DNA of 64,000 nucleotides from Otis tarda (GCA_026413225.1 CM048557.1:64532987-64596986), one strand, 5' to 3'; shown: positions 9,391-23,800, counted from the stretch's first letter. Translations and numbers: made by a program. The notes: generated by a model not told the origin, from the letters alone.

Positions 9391-12300
9391 CAAAAACCAA
9401 TTCAAGAGGAGTATGTCAATAGCATCAGTACCACTCATTTATATGACTAGAATGGTTACACAAAACAGAGGAGACAGAACTGCCCGCAATCTCCCCAAGG
9501 TAAAAGCAAGCGTAGGCCTGAGTACAGCAGCTCGTGGATTATTGATAGGACCAGCAGCTGAACACTAAGCCATCTTCTCCCAAAGCAGCAGGAAAAGAAA
9601 TCTAATTGCCAGAGTAGAGCATGGTTTCTGGAGAAGAATCCATTCTGGTGTAACGGGAACATTTTTGCAGGGTTTTAAATTGATTTAAGCTTGAAAACAA
9701 AATCAGTCGTTAGGTACCAAGATTCATAGGAGACATCATTGAGGTGAAGTGGGCTAGCAATTCACAAGCCAAAGAATCTCAGTAGCTGTTAGAGGCGTAT
9801 GGATCACTGTAACATTTATTGGGCAGGAATGCGTGCCCAGCTCTCCTGGCACTCAGTCTGACATGTCCGGAGCACCAGACCCTCACCCATCCACCAAGCA
9901 TCCCTAAGGCTCAGGCAGACACAAAAAGGCCTGAAAAGGGTCAAGTTAGGCAGAAAGAAACATCTCTGCACATCTCAGGCTGCTCTACAGCCTGCCTCGC
10001 TGATGGATCAATGCCTCTTACATTGCATCTTGGCGTGATCTTGCTTCCCCGCAGGCACACGCAGAGGAGAGCCCACGCGAGGTGCCCATGGGTGCACCAG
10101 GCTGCTGGAAAGGCAAGGATGGGTAGGCTGTTCCAACCCTGTGGCTTCTCAGTGGAAAATCCGAGACACAGAGACGTAGCCACAATAATAAAACCCAACA
10201 GCAAACACCCCCTCCTCCCTCAAACTGCGAACAAGCAGGCTTGGCTCAACCCAAAGGTCAGCTCGTTTGCCAGTCCATTGACTTCTTTGGGATCACGTAG
10301 GCAGCCAGTCAGCTTCTCAGGGATACATCCCAAGTTTCCAAATTCACAGGTTTGTGTGGCAACCACTGATCTTCCTGGCAGGGATTTTTTACAGACAAAA
10401 AGTCCCTCACATGTTTTTACCCCATCAAGAAAAGACAAGTAGCTTGCATCATACAACTTTTATTATTTTTCCCCGCAAAGCAAACTCCTCTTAAAAAATG
10501 GCCTGAAAATGACTTAAACGAGCTGAAAACTACCCAGAAGCAATGTTTATTTTGCAAAACACAGTTATCTCATGTCCAGGAGCCCTCATTCCTTTGAAAA
10601 GTTTCCGCATGACCTCAGAGTTTCTGTAGCATGTGTGAGCGTCCTGCTGCATACGTCAGTAAAGAAATTGCTGCTGCAGCCCTGTGGAAAGAGTAATAAA
10701 GTTCTGTCTGTTGCATCTGAGACAGCACAATCAGTTTTTTTTTTTTTTTAAATAAAACATCTCGGCGCAAGTCCTTAAATTGGTGCGTGTGCATGCTCAC
10801 CTAAAAAATGCTGCTAAGCAGAGGCAGTTGCTGGTCGCTGGGCTATGGCCTCCGTCAGACGCAGGAATGCCTCCTGAGATTGGATATGGCCGTCTTTGAA
10901 GTGCTGGGTGTCGGTGAAATCAGGCCAAGCTCTCGCAGGCTCATAGGAGGGGTATGAGGAAAATGTAATTTCCTGGAGTTAGCTAACGCAGCTGACCAGA
11001 GAAAGTCAATCTCATCGATTAGTATCTCTTCTTCTGTTGGCCCTCTCTAATCTCTCCTGCCCGGGCGACTCCTCCCAAGCGCCTCATTGCTAAATAGCAA
11101 TTAAAGTCTAAATACATTAGCAACTCCATATTAGAAACACGCTGGCAAGCCACATGGTGCTGCCAGGCCTGGCCGTGGCAGGGACTCTGCCTCATCGCTG
11201 CCCACTTTCCCGCACCAGGAACATCGATCAGTCACTCTGAAAGGACGTCAGAGTTCATGTCCCGTTATAACACAGTTTTGACCTTTACGAAGCAACTGCA
11301 GCCTCTGTGGGGCGCGCGGTGTCAAACAAGGCCAGGTTTAGGTGACCATCCCCATTCCCTCCTGCCCCAGTAACTACTTACTTCTCCATTTGGCTGGGCC
11401 AGAAGTTCTCCAAAGAGTGTTGAGTTTGACTCAGCTCACCAACGCCTGCACGAGCTTCCAAGCAACCCGCTCCCCCTTTCTGCTCCATTTCTTCTGCATA
11501 TCAGCGTGGCCAAGTTCATTGCCCCTGTGGTGAAATTAAGAGATAAAGAGTTATTTTAAAGTCCTGGAGACTTGTGTGAGAGCAGGCTGAGGGCCTCCTC
11601 GCTTGTTTACACGCGGTTTTGGTGGAAAAATGAAGTGATGAGCGTCAGAAGAGCGAGGCTTTGCCAGGGCATCCTGCTGAGCTGTCCCTGGGGGTCCCCG
11701 AGCTCCTAAACCACACAAGGGACGGGTAAAAGGATGGAGATGGCTGGAGAGCACAGGGGTGGTAAGTACATGACTCAGGCATGAAGTGGTTTCAGCAGAG
11801 GGATGGTAATGCATAAAATGGGAGCTACCAGCACAACATTTCCTGTTAACCACATACCAGACTCGCTCGGCTTTCCGAGGAGAAGAGACCGGGGGGAGGA
11901 TGGAGGGATCTGCTGTGGAGCAGTGGCACGGTCCGTACCAGAGTGTTACCCTAGATAGAAAAAATGAGAAACTCCCATCGCAACCCAGTAGGGTCTGGGG
12001 GGACGTGAGAGCTGCAGCAGGCAATGGCAAATAAATAAGGGGCAGAAATGGGGGAGCACTGGAGAAAGCCAGGGAAAGCTCGCAGCCTGGTCGAAGGAAG
12101 CGCAGCCGCCCTGCTTGGGCTCTGCGTGGGACTGGTGGATCAGCTCCCCAGGATGCACGACATGGGGCTTTCCCGGGTGGGCTCCACCCGTTTTTCCTCT
12201 CTAGAAACGAGAATTTTCCTCAGGGCAGGTATCCGGAGCCGCTCGCTGTGCACTGCTGGTTTTGGAGCAGCGCTGCCGTGGCTGCCGTCAGGAAAGCCGG

Positions 12301-12454
12301 CCGTGCGGCTTGCTTTAATAAACGCTTTCTGCGAGCAGCATTTTCATGGGAGCTTTTGCCGCTGGAGGATGTGACGTGTGGTAACAGTCTGTCTGCAGAA
12401 ACACTTGCCCATCTGTCTGCAGAAGTAGGCCAAACATGGAGTTTTCTCCTCCTT

Positions 12455-12470
12455 CACACACACACACACA
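12455..12470 (+). repeat. (CA)8 microsatellite
   Basis: Eight uninterrupted CA units in otherwise ordinary intergenic DNA. Confidence 0.85.
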
Positions 12471-13102
12471 AGAAAAAAGGGTTGGTTTTTGTTTTTTTTT
12501 TAACTTAAAAACTCATGTGTTTTTCCAGAGCGTGGACACGGTGATGTCAGCTGCTGGGGGAGAGTTTTTCTCTCCATCACTCGCAGCGGGATCTGCTGCC
12601 AGGCTGATGCAGAGTAGCTTGTTTGTACTTGTGGAATCTATCCTATGCTTCCCAATGAGTGGATTTACTGAAGTCCAGCACTTACGGAAAGACACAGGAT
12701 ATTAAAAAAAGGGCACTGGGATTAAAACCATAAAAATGTACAATATTATAGCAGCACTGATTTTTAAAAGGGTTAACATACACAGAAAATGTAGCTGACT
12801 GCATTTCATAACTGTTTAAAACATGAATGGCTTTTTGTGGCAAAATTCTCCTCTCTGTGACAAGTGGGGAGGGAGCATCTGGGGCAGGGGGACTCAATGA
12901 CATAAATTTGTCTTCCCGTGTGCTTTGGAACATGATTTATTTGTGTTCATTGAAACGACAGCTTTTCTGGTAATTTCTTCCTTTCCTGGGAAAGAAGCCT
13001 TAATCTCCTTACTGGAAATTGTACTATTTGTGCAGAAAATCCTGCCTCCGAGATTGCTTGAGATCACAAGTTACGTAACCCAAACAGATGGAGCTGGAAC
13101 TC

Positions 13103-13118
13103 TTTTTTTTTTTTTTTT
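13103..13118. repeat. Poly(T) run of 16
   Basis: Sixteen T followed by AAATG; a homopolymer without a recognisable element. Confidence 0.65.
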
Positions 13119-15271
13119 AAATGTCAATTCATATTATAATCCCAACAGGCTGCAACCATTTATCAGCTCATTTGTAGCGCAGAAAAAATAGACTGAGGGT
13201 TTTAAAGATGCATTTAATGTACACTTACAAAGGAACTCTTATGCCAGTGACAAGACTCACTAAATACCAATAACAGTAATAACGCTTATTAAGGACTTTC
13301 CTCATTCTTACGAACAGAAGGACTCCGCGTAATGCACATAATAATATGTACATGATATCGTGACCGTCACCCTGCAAAGACACGCGTGTGGTTGTATTCA
13401 CATGCTGGGTAGATGTGGTTCTATCTGCAGCGCTGCTATGAAGTTAAACCTGAGAGCGCCTGGGAGAGCAAACTGGTGAATAAGCGGGAAGGAGGAGCTA
13501 GAGGAGAGCTGGAGAGAAGCAGGCCAGGGCAGGGCAATCGGTGCGAAGAATGCTGTTCAACTCTTGAGCAATTTTAAATCTTATAATGATGAATCATCCA
13601 TCCAGCTCCCGGCTGGTCACGTGCGTACCCTGTAGAAGCCAATATATAATATATAATACCTAGCTTTAAAATTCACATTAGCTTAATAGTCCATCCACTA
13701 ACACGATCAGGCAGATAAAATCCTAAAAGGCTCAATTACACTTGCAGAGATTTTATCTTTTTTTTTTGTAATGAATGTGGCTGCTCTTATTTCCTGTGAG
13801 TTTAAGCTGAATGAATGAAGACTACAGGAAAAGGAGGGTGAAAAGAGATGGAATAGAAAGGTAGCAAGCAAAGGTTATTCCAAACCAAAAATAATATAAA
13901 TGGAGTATCTAGGTGTTCTTAAAACTGAAGGGAGTTTGATTAGACGAATTTGGGAGGAAGAAAAGAAAGAAAGAAAAATTTGAACGCAAATCTAATTTTC
14001 TATCAAGCCAAAGTTCAAACAAGGTTAAAAAAAAGCCACCAAGTTTAAAAATTATCTGAGTGCAACCACATCACATACTTTTATTCCATTCTGTGGGAAT
14101 TCCCCATGTGACACACTTGCATATTTGGGCCCAAAGTGCAATCTAAGGCTCCAGCCACGGCAAGGAGCTTTGCTAGAGGAGAGCTTTCAGGAAAACCTCA
14201 GGAACCCGAAGCAGAGCTCCTGGTATGACTCAGTACTTTCTACAAAAGCAAAACCAAAACAGAGGGACACTGCAGCCGCCGAGGCTGTGTTCAGGGATCT
14301 GTGCACAGAGCTTGACCCCCGTGGACCCGGCTGTGTGTGGCGTGGAGCTGTGGTTGCACAGCCACCGCTTCGTTCCCGCGCGCTGCATTCTTACGCTGGG
14401 GTTTGCCAGCAAGGGCTGGGGGGGGGCTGGAACGAGCTCTGCTCCAGCGAACGTAACGGAGACCCCAACATCTGGGCTGTCTCCAGCACCCTCTTGCTAC
14501 CCTTCCACACATTCGTGGTGGCATTTTTTTCCTCTTTTTTTTAAAAAATGCCATTGTTGTACATGGCCACTGGGTTGTCATTCCCCAGGGCACACCTGAG
14601 TGGGATGCTGTGATTGAGAGCTCACCTCTGTGCTGCGACCGGGGATGACAGCAACAGCTCAGGCCCTGTTGCAAGACAAAACCTTCCATTTTGGCCCCAT
14701 CTTTCATCCTGCTAAAATCTGAATGGTTCCTCTGGTGAATGCTTTCAGGGGACCAACCTAGCAAACTGAACCTGAGAGCTGCTCACAGCCAGGCGCTGCA
14801 CCATCAGTTGTTTTCAGGTCTCCCCATCGACAGATCTTCCACTGAAAATATTTCTGAATGGGACTGTAAAAAATAAGTCAGCAGGAGTTAAGCATTTAAA
14901 ACCAGACGTGGTTATGGCCTCTAAATCCCCTCATCCCCTCAAAGTTCAGTTTTTTTCCTCTCATATTTAAGACTGCAGAGAGAATAACAGATTTTAATGA
15001 ATCATCAGTGATGGAAGTTGTTACGAAGATGATCTGAAGTAGAAGCAGTGCAACATTTCAAAGACAGCCCCAATTTTAGCCAGGGACTTGCCATTTTTTA
15101 TACACAATGCTATGCAACACCTTGGCCTCCTCTCTTCTGGACTGAGGGCTTTACCTACTTGGTACTACTAATGTGAGAAAAATTATAATGGGTTTTTAAT
15201 TCATTCTGGATCTTGGCCAGTGATTAATTTAGTCAGATGCTTTTCTGTTAGCCAAAACTTCAAAGATCTCC

Positions 15272-15287
15272 TTTTTTTTTTTTTTTT
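15272..15287. repeat. Poly(T) run of 16
   Basis: Sixteen T between a CTC and an ACAAGG flank; a homopolymer without a recognisable element. Confidence 0.65.
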
Positions 15288-15715
15288 ACAAGGAAAGAAA
15301 TGAGCTTCTGCTGCTGCTTGTAAATATATGTAAATATAAATGTTTAACCAAGAAGGATTTTACTCAGGCTTATAAAGTGTGCTTTCTTTAGAATAGCTTT
15401 TCCCTGGATGATGTAATTTACTTGACTGGGTATTTTCTACTATTGCACAACTGTGTTAGTCTATCTAAGCAGATTAACCTAAGCACCAACCTGGCACTCG
15501 CTTTGCCAAACAGTTATTCAGTGCCCTGCAAAAGAAAAAAAAAGGATTGTTATTTTAGGGAGGCAAAAGGATCACTTCTCCATGCCCAGGATGACTTTCA
15601 GATGGATGTTAGTCTGTTTGTGTGTAAATAGGTCTAAAAGCCCCAAAGACCGACAGGCCGGGTGAGCCAGATACTGTATTAACAGTTACGTAACAGAAGC
15701 AGCACTAAGAGGAGG

Positions 15716-15738
15716 AAAAAAAAAAAAAAAAAAAAAAA
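15716..15738. repeat. Poly(A) run of 23
   Basis: Twenty-three A follow AGGAGG. The length suggests either slippage or an old retroposed tail, but nothing upstream is identifiable as a gene copy. Confidence 0.75.
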
Positions 15739-17167
15739 GCTGTTTTTTCCCCATTGTTACAATGCCAGTCCAGAGTCAGATGATTTAAAGGGCGTAGAGG
15801 TGATTTTAAAGGGAGCATCCACAGCGCTGGCTATGCTTCCGAAATCTTCAGCCCCACAGAGCTCTCGATGTTACAGTCTGAGTTTGTAGGGGACGGGGGA
15901 AAAAGAGGGAGAGGAGAAATAAGGAGGTTTATTTTTAGTAGACATGGCTCTCAGGCAGGGGAAAGGTGATAGACTGAGAGCTTTCAGGAAACATTTTGTT
16001 TAAACCCAAAGCACAGGCTGCGGGAAGCAGATTCAAGCCATCTCCGTAACACGCTCCAAAATGCTTCAGCATCACTCGGTCAGTCTGCCCTTAAGGGTGA
16101 GATAATTATGGCTGTGCTGTCTGAATGAGGGATTTTTTTTTTGGTTCACTGATCAAAATTTTATTTTAAATCAACTTGAAATGAAAATTGCACTCCTCAT
16201 TCTGTCAGGTTTTGGGGGGAGTCGACGTTTTCCCTCCTTTCATTCCAAATTATTAACATAATTTAGGCAGTATTCAAGAAAATATATTTTTTTCATTAGG
16301 ACTAAGGAGATTTTAGGGAAAAAAAATCACCATGAATATTTTAGCATTGTAAATATAATTCCTAAATTCAGCACAAGGGCTTGGTCACTCCAAGACTGCA
16401 GGCTCCTGCAGTGAAATGTCTTCCTGGGCTTCTGGTGATCTCTGAATTAATATTCAATTCCTCAATATTTCTGCCTATTAAAGACATAGATTTGGTACAT
16501 CCAATGACATCTCCCTCTTGTGGCTACTTCCCAGGATTAAACCTGCTGTTTACTGGGCATTATATGGGATTATATAGGTTGCTGCTTTTGCTAGTGCTTC
16601 GTTGCCCAGCCTGAAGCCCTGCTGCTGACAGGACGTGGGTGTTTGAGAGGCTCCACCACCATTTCTTGTGCTTCCCAACGAGATGCCACCAACCGCACCT
16701 CTGGGCTCGGGGACGCTGGTGTCAGACTGGAGGGTCCCGCCAGCCCCACCCCAAGCAGCTCATCCTTAGACAAGCCAAGAGAGATGGTAGCAAAGAAAAC
16801 GCTTCTGTATCTGCAGGATGAGCAGCTGAACAAACCCACTAACTCTGAACAAACCCTCTAACTAGACAATCCTGATGAAGCCCACTTGGCTTTTACAAAT
16901 AGCTGCTTTTATAACTACATTTATCCTTCTGCTAATGGCTTCACAGCAAATGATATTTCATTTTGATGAGAAAGCTTTTGAACAGAAGCCAAATTGCTCC
17001 AGGCAAAGCAGATTTTGTTTTCCTACAGTTTAATCAGTAGGAAATTAAGAGGTCAATATTGTGCTGCCGCAGACGTGGAGGTGAGCAGCCGCCTTCGCTC
17101 GGGTGAGTTTTTCCTCTCCCTCACTCTCTGGGACATGACTAGGAGTCAAAAGTCACACTGTCTAACA

Positions 17168-17441
17168 CAGAATCATAGAATCATAGAATGGTTTGGGTTG
17201 GAAGGGACTTTAAAGGCCATCCAGTCCAACCCCCCCTGCAGTGAGCAGGGACATCTCCAACCAGATCAGGTTGCTCAGAGCCCAGTCCAACCTGGCCTTG
17301 AATGTTTCCAGGGATGGGGCATCCACCATCTCTCTGGGCAACCTGTGCCCGTGTTCCACCACCCTTATTGTAAAAAATGTTTTCCTAATATCTAATCTAA
17401 ATCTACCTCCATTTTGAAACCATTACCTCATTTGAAACAGA
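17168..17441 (-). mobile_element. CR1 LINE 3' end (minus strand), short
   Basis: The left end carries repeats of the CR1 terminal octamer (ATTCTATG on the minus strand, seen as CATAGAAT on the plus strand), then TTTGGGTTGGAAGGGAC and the CCAGTCCAACCCC block. Similarity continues to about 17441. The internal text CCTAATATCTAATCTAAATC is shared with the copy at 53481 but differs from the copy at 1790 (CTTTATGTCCAGTCTGAATC), so the copies come from at least two CR1 subfamilies. Confidence 0.93.
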
Positions 17442-17767
17442 CCCTGCAGAACATAAACCCGACGGTCCCAATCCTCAGTCCGCGTAAATCAGCGTCGCTC
17501 CATCCGGTGAACTGCAGATTTACAGCCTTCGTCAGTCAGCAGGTACATAGCATCCATCACAAACAGTCCCTGATCAACTGACCTCTCTAATTTCTTGAAA
17601 AGTCAATTTTGCCTTTTAAGAGGAAATTGAGGACATAATTCAAATTCCTGTTCGCGTCCTTGACTCAAGAGGAAGGCAGCTCCTAAGCGGCTTCTGGCAA
17701 CTGGTCAGACAGTATGAAAAGCCACTGAAACATATATTTTCATTTGCTATTTTCGTTTGCTATTTTC

Positions 17768-17768
<1 letters not shown>

Positions 17769-17792
<24 letters not shown>
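17769..17792. repeat. (TA)12 microsatellite
   Basis: Twelve TA units, preceded by two imperfect copies of a 14-bp unit (TTTGCTATTTTC type, about 17743-17768). It is likely to be polymorphic. Confidence 0.9.
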
Positions 17793-17800
<8 letters not shown>

Positions 17801-20800
17801 CCATATGCTGTCTGAAAGGGTCAAGGCTGGCTGCTCTGAGGGACGATGTTTCTAGGCAGACTTTAATGTGACACTCTGTTTGCAAGGGGTGACTCAGCCA
17901 CAGAAACGTGTGCCTTTTATCACACATTTCCAACCCTGTAAAAAACAAGTTTAGGGGACTTTTCAGTCTGCTTATCCATGGTGGAATTCAGCTCAAATTC
18001 TCCATTCAAAAGACGTTTATCTCACAGGTTTTAGCTGATGTCAAACTGTATAGATTAAACGCATGGAGTATGTACGTTATGTATGCAATACAATACCTGT
18101 GTTGTTTAAAAAAGACCCAGCATCATTATCTAGGTGACGATTTTCCAGCACATGCCTGAATGATGACGAGAGACCTGCAAATCCTGCAAAGATTTGTCCC
18201 TGCAAAGTCTCACTTTACAGCAAAAGACTCGGTATACATCCAGTGCCCTACCCTCAGGAGTGAAAACTCCTCACTGGGACCCCAGACACTTTGGGGAGGA
18301 ATTTTATGTGGGTCGGTACGGGGAACGCTGCCAGCAGCTACAGATCCCTGCGGCCAGCAGAGCTTTGGTGCTTGGCCTTTTTACACAGGGTCATCTGAGG
18401 TTACGAGCAAGGCAGTGCTGGCTCGGGCTCCTCCTGCCTTCTTCTGAGCAGGATCAAACCAAACCTCATTTCTGTGCTGAGCCTGGCCCCACTACTTCAG
18501 CCCAGGGGGGAGGATTTCCCACCTCCTTCGCTGGGCGCAGGTTGGGTGCCAATAAACCCTGTTGAGATGAAGGGGCTGGGCTGCGGCGCTGAGCAACCCC
18601 AGCTGAGGTGCCTCTGACCCCAAACGGGTCTGCCCTGCGCTGCCAGTGGTCCCCTCCGCAGCATCCAGAGCCCGTGGGTGGGATGATCCGGACACTTGAT
18701 AGAGAAGGAGCATCTTCCAGCGCTGCCTCGGCGTTAAGCGGCTTTCCTGGGAAGGCAGCCGCCAATAGCTGGTGGAAGGAGAGGAAAGGGGAGGGTGTTG
18801 GCCTGGCAAACCCTGCCACCTTTCTCCAGGTTTCTTCATCTCGAGAGTCAGCGCTTTATCGTATCGCTGGCGGAAACTATTTAAAGGCTCCTTAATCAGC
18901 CTGTGGTCTGAGGCAGTTCCTGTGCTGACTGCTAGATGGGTCTGGGCGATACCACAGGGTTCATTTTGTGAGATGGAAAAAGTTTTTATGTAAACCACAG
19001 CAAAGCCCTGTGTTTGCCTGGCTGCAAGGCGGGCTGGCGAGCAGAGGTGGAGAGAGGGCAGTCCTGTCAGGTAGGATTTATTTGTGTGACGTCCTGACAG
19101 GAAGCGACAGGCTCTAGGTGAGCTGGATTTCAGCAGCTCTCACCTCTGAAACGCTTCTCCGCTCCCGACTCCCCGCGCCCTGTGTCACAGCTGGTGGGAG
19201 GAGGATGGGAATTGCTTCTCGGAGAAAAGTCACTCAGCATCTGAACAACCATTCTGCGTTTTGCCCATCACATCCTGCTACATAGCTCATGGCTCGTGTA
19301 GCTGGGTTTTTCCTCTTTTTTCTCTACCTGAAGTTCCACAAAAGCTTTTTTTTTTTGCAGTACCCTCCTCTGCTGTGAGCCGTACCTTGGGTACCACCAC
19401 CTCACCTCCCTGCCCGTATCGCGGCTCCCAGCCACGGCGCTGGGGGACCAAGTATCAGAAAAAGACCTTTCATCCGTTTCGTGCAAATAGTAGAGGCTGA
19501 GTTAAAGCTTTTAATCACTTGCTAAAATTATTGTTAAATTAGGTAGTTAACTCAGCTGTTCATTCAGCTGAGAAACCTGCTTTTCAGCTGGGAAACCAAG
19601 CTGCTTGCCCCCATGTTCGGAGATCCGAAATGAGAGGCTCGGGGACTTTTCCTTGCTGCTCTCCTCCTCAGGGATGTGCTCCCCATTCCTTATTCACCCC
19701 TCCGTAGAGATGCTCACCCAGAGCTGGCTGATCCTGCCTGTGGCAGGGCTCCCACCTCCTCCCTCTCCCAGCCCCCGGCACACCTCCCTCTCACCCCCCC
19801 AAAATTCCTCCAGCTGATGTGAATATGTATCGTGCACCTTGGGGCTTTTCCTGATGCGCAGGGGTGCCCTCAAATACACATCTACGTTGGCTGTTACACA
19901 TGAAAAAGCAGTGGTACAGAAGTACGTGCACACATAGTTGTATATTACAGGGAATTCTTTCTCCCACAGGTGTCCAGAAAAGAGTGATCTGGGACCATCT
20001 TCACTCCCACACATGCAGCGGAGGCTTTCACAGGCAGCAACAACTGGAAATAGATTTCTGAAGAAGTTTAAATTAAGAATATTTTCCTGTGCTTAGGCAG
20101 ACATTTGACAGGGTAATTCTTGAACATACTTTATTGCTATTAAATTTAATGCCCGTGAAAGATTACACGTCTGCTTCTTTGCAAGGCTGGCAGATTAGGA
20201 GAGCAGTGTCTGCTTAGTGTTTTTAAAACGTCAAATGCTAACAAAGCCCTGAGCAAGAAACCTTTGCTAAGGGCTGCAAAACGCCAAGGGTCCAGGGAAT
20301 TGCACCGTGCCAGGAAAGCTGCTGGCATGCCCTGGGAGGAGCTCCGCGTTTCAGCTGCCGAAGCACATGGTGACAGGGACGCGGCCGCTGCAGAAACCTT
20401 CTCTGCACCCAAAGACTCCAAATTCTGCTCCTTGGTGGTGTAACACCACTGACTACAACCCGGGCGTCCTTCTCCATGGGATGAAGAATTCTGGGATTTG
20501 GGATTTAAAAGGTATTTGCAATATTCACATTGCAATTGTACGTGGTGATCCCCCTCTTTCTCGGATATACACGTGGAATGAAAGTCACTTCCCCCTGTCC
20601 TGAAACTATGGATTTGTAGTGGGGATGTTAAATCCTGGTTAGAGGAGGAGGAGCAGCCCAGGATGGGATGAGGAGGCTGGCTCGGACCCTCCTGGCACGG
20701 CGAGGGGATTGGCACAAGACCCCTTGGACGATTTGTCTCTTTAAAAAGACTCCTCAGTTTCTCAAAAGAGGCTGAAAGTCAATATCATTTGCTCTAATTA

Positions 20801-23800
20801 ATGGCCTCTCCAGCTCAGGCACCAGCCGTAGGCAAATCCACCCCAAAAATCCCCTGGAATAAACACCACCACTTTGAAGATAGCGTATGAGGCGACTTGC
20901 CTCGCGTTACAGTAAATTGGCATGTGGGAAGAGCAAACCAGCCTCGCCGCTTCCCCGCTCCCTCCGGAAAGCTCCCGGAAAGCTCCCGCGCAGGCGTGGG
21001 ATCCTCTGTCTTCTGTCTTCAGGGAAACCAGGACTGCGCCCTGCGAGTCGGAGCTGGCCATGGCCGGGCTCTGAAAGGCCCATACGCAGCACCTGTAGGT
21101 ACAAAGCGGGGAAGGGAAGCGTATTTTTGATTCAGCTGCCATTACGGTGACTCTGGCATCTGTAGAGATGAATTAGCTCTGGATATTTCCAGGTGTAAGG
21201 GTTTGGCACTGGAATCCATAGGAAAAAAAAATCACTTGAGCTACAGCAAAGGAGGATTTTTTTTTATTATTATGATTATTGTGTTTTCCTTTTTAAAGCT
21301 AATGAGTATTTGCCCCCGGGGAAGGGAGCAGGCACAGTAGGAAGGCTGCGGGCGCCGTCGGCAGAGCCAATCTGCGGAGTGTGAACGGCAGCGAAGCGTC
21401 ACCTCCCCATAGGTACCGGCTGGACACAGAGAGGGTTCACCCATCTCCGGCAAGATGCGATGGCCGGGAATCCCCAGAAAGCTCATTTTCTGCTACAAAG
21501 GGGAAAGAAGAGACTAGAAAACGAAAATTACTCTAAGAGTTGCCTTCAAAACTCCGGCAGCAGATTTAAATGTAATCTCCAATTACTTCTTCACCTCCAC
21601 AACTCAGCTCAAACTCCTCATAACTGTTTCCTTTACATCAAAGACACAGAAACTTGAAATAAAAATAATAATCAAAGCAGCAAACAAATCACAAAGCAGC
21701 GAGAGAGCCAGCTCTCTCTTCATTTGCCTGTAGGAGAGCCCACAGACAGAGCTTTGCAGTTGCTTGCTAAAAGATGGGGTCACAAGCGAAGGCTCTTGGC
21801 TGAATCCTCCGCCCCAAAACCCAAAGCTCGGCTCAGCCGAGCCTGGTTTAAAGCCATACTTTCAAAGCAAGCTGCTTGCACTGAAAAAGAGCTGGTGGCA
21901 TAGGAGGAACGGCCGGCCAGCCCCCAGGCAGCCGGGCAGAGCGTTCGCCAGGGGCTGGGAAAGGGGTCAGACACCTCGCCAGGGGCTCACACACAATGAC
22001 CTGGCCCTAATTAGCCTGATGGGAAACGTGAGTTGTCATGAGCGGAGTCTAGGATGGGGGAGTGCCACCGTATCGCAGCTTCGGTGATACCGCTTGGAAT
22101 CATCAGCTCAAAACGAGATAGCATCAGCCAAGAATAAATATTTCTATCCCCGGCTCAGATCTGTTGTCGTCGGAGGCCGAGGGGAGTGCGGGAGGACCCA
22201 CGGGCATCCAATGTGGGGCACAGCAGCTTTTTCACAGCTGGCCTGGTGGGCAGCAGACCTCGGTGTTACACTCAGAATTTGTGGGCCATTCATTATCCAG
22301 CCCCCAGTAGTAAACACCGCACAGCGTATACGCACCCAGCACAAGACTGATTGCTCTGGCAGCGACCGGCGCGCTCCTGGGAAGTTTCCTTTGCATTAAG
22401 TGCTTTTGACACTAATGTCGGTGCCTAAGCAAACACATTAGGATGACTAAAACACCCGGCCTGCTAGGAATCGCGGAGCACACACGCTGGAAACGCAGCG
22501 GCAGACCCAGAGCAAGAGAAAAGCAACGTGCTGTTGGATGTAAGGCTGGGCCTTGGTCTCTCCTGCCTTTGCGCGGCTCTAAGCTGGGTTTGGTGAGACG
22601 TTTACGGGTGAGGCACGACACTCCAGTGCTGTTTATGAAGCAGACTTAAATATTCTGCTTTGAAAAGTCGCGTGCGTGAATTACGCTTGTGTGAAAAGTA
22701 ATTGGATTTGATTGTGCTCCTTACAGATACATCAAGTAAACCCACAGCCTGCGCTCGCTAGAATTATAAAGTTGTAAGGACAGCTGAAATGAGAAGAAAT
22801 TCAGGTTCGTTGCCCGTAGTACTTGGCGCAGCACTGAAGGGTTTGTTGCACAGATTTGCAGCCCAGATATTACCATTTGGAAGAGATCTGGGGGATTATA
22901 AAGGATGTGTGGGAGTATTAGGCAGTTCTCCATGCTGAAGATGAAAAAGACTCTCGTAGAAATACTTAATGGCCTTTGAAACAAGAATAAAGCACGCGGG
23001 ATATTTTTAGAAGCCCGCCTGCACTTGCCAACACCTGCATCTGCCAATGGCAGAGGCTCCCCAGTGTCAGCACCTCTCATTGCCACACCGCTCTGGAGAT
23101 TTATACAAGATTCTCTGCTGCAGGCACAAAAAAAAAGTGGGGGAGAGTGAAATGCACGCGCTTGGCTCAAGCAGGAAGAGCACCCCAACTACAGCATCCC
23201 TGAAAAGTCACCTCTGAAAAACCTCAAGGACCTCGGTGCTCCTTCTGCAAACCCAGGACGTGTTTGTGCTTGGAAGATGCCACCATGGATCACCGGAGGT
23301 TGCATGGTGGTAATATCCTGCAGCGCATGAGGAAGACTGAGGTGGGACTTGCCCGTCGAGATTTCGACAGCTCCCTCCTTCACCCATCTCTTCCCTTGGT
23401 TAAGGACATGGTATCTCCAACTAGGTTGTCTGTTTTGGACTTCTTTCTGGAAAGCCAAATGGTGGCTGCCATCCAAAGGAACCAGCACTACTCAGTTATG
23501 AAAATGCTGAAGCGATGCGAGTTAAAATTTCTTTGGAACTCACACTTCAAAGCCACATAAAAATACAGAGCGGTTCAGTGTTTTGCATGTTTACCTACCA
23601 CTCCAAAGAACGGTTAGAAGCAGGTTGATAAGTGAGGGTTTGTAATTATCCTGTGTGCTTTTCCTTTCACCCCATTTGCCATTAGTTTCCTTAAAAATAG
23701 ACACACACACACTGGAATGAAGCATTTTCCCATGAAAGACTACCAATGCCAGATTGCGTAAGTTCTTAGGATACTACTTGTTATTACATGTTTGGGTTTT

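Larger units (their letters stand above)
2297..17167. other. Intergenic DNA between HIF1A and PRKCH, left part
   Basis: No exon, RNA gene or complete mobile element could be supported here. Open frames are short, overlap on both strands and show no domains. The stretch holds simple repeats listed separately and AT-rich patches with homeodomain-type ATTA cores (near 11020-11140 and 13600-13780) that could be conserved non-coding elements. A non-coding RNA cannot be excluded from sequence alone. Confidence 0.6.

Noticed and set aside
9819-10442. 207-codon plus-strand open frame
   Set aside because: No domain, no homologue recognised and no regulatory context.
20146-20715. 189-codon minus-strand open frame
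   Set aside because: It shows low-complexity S/P/L composition without a recognisable domain.
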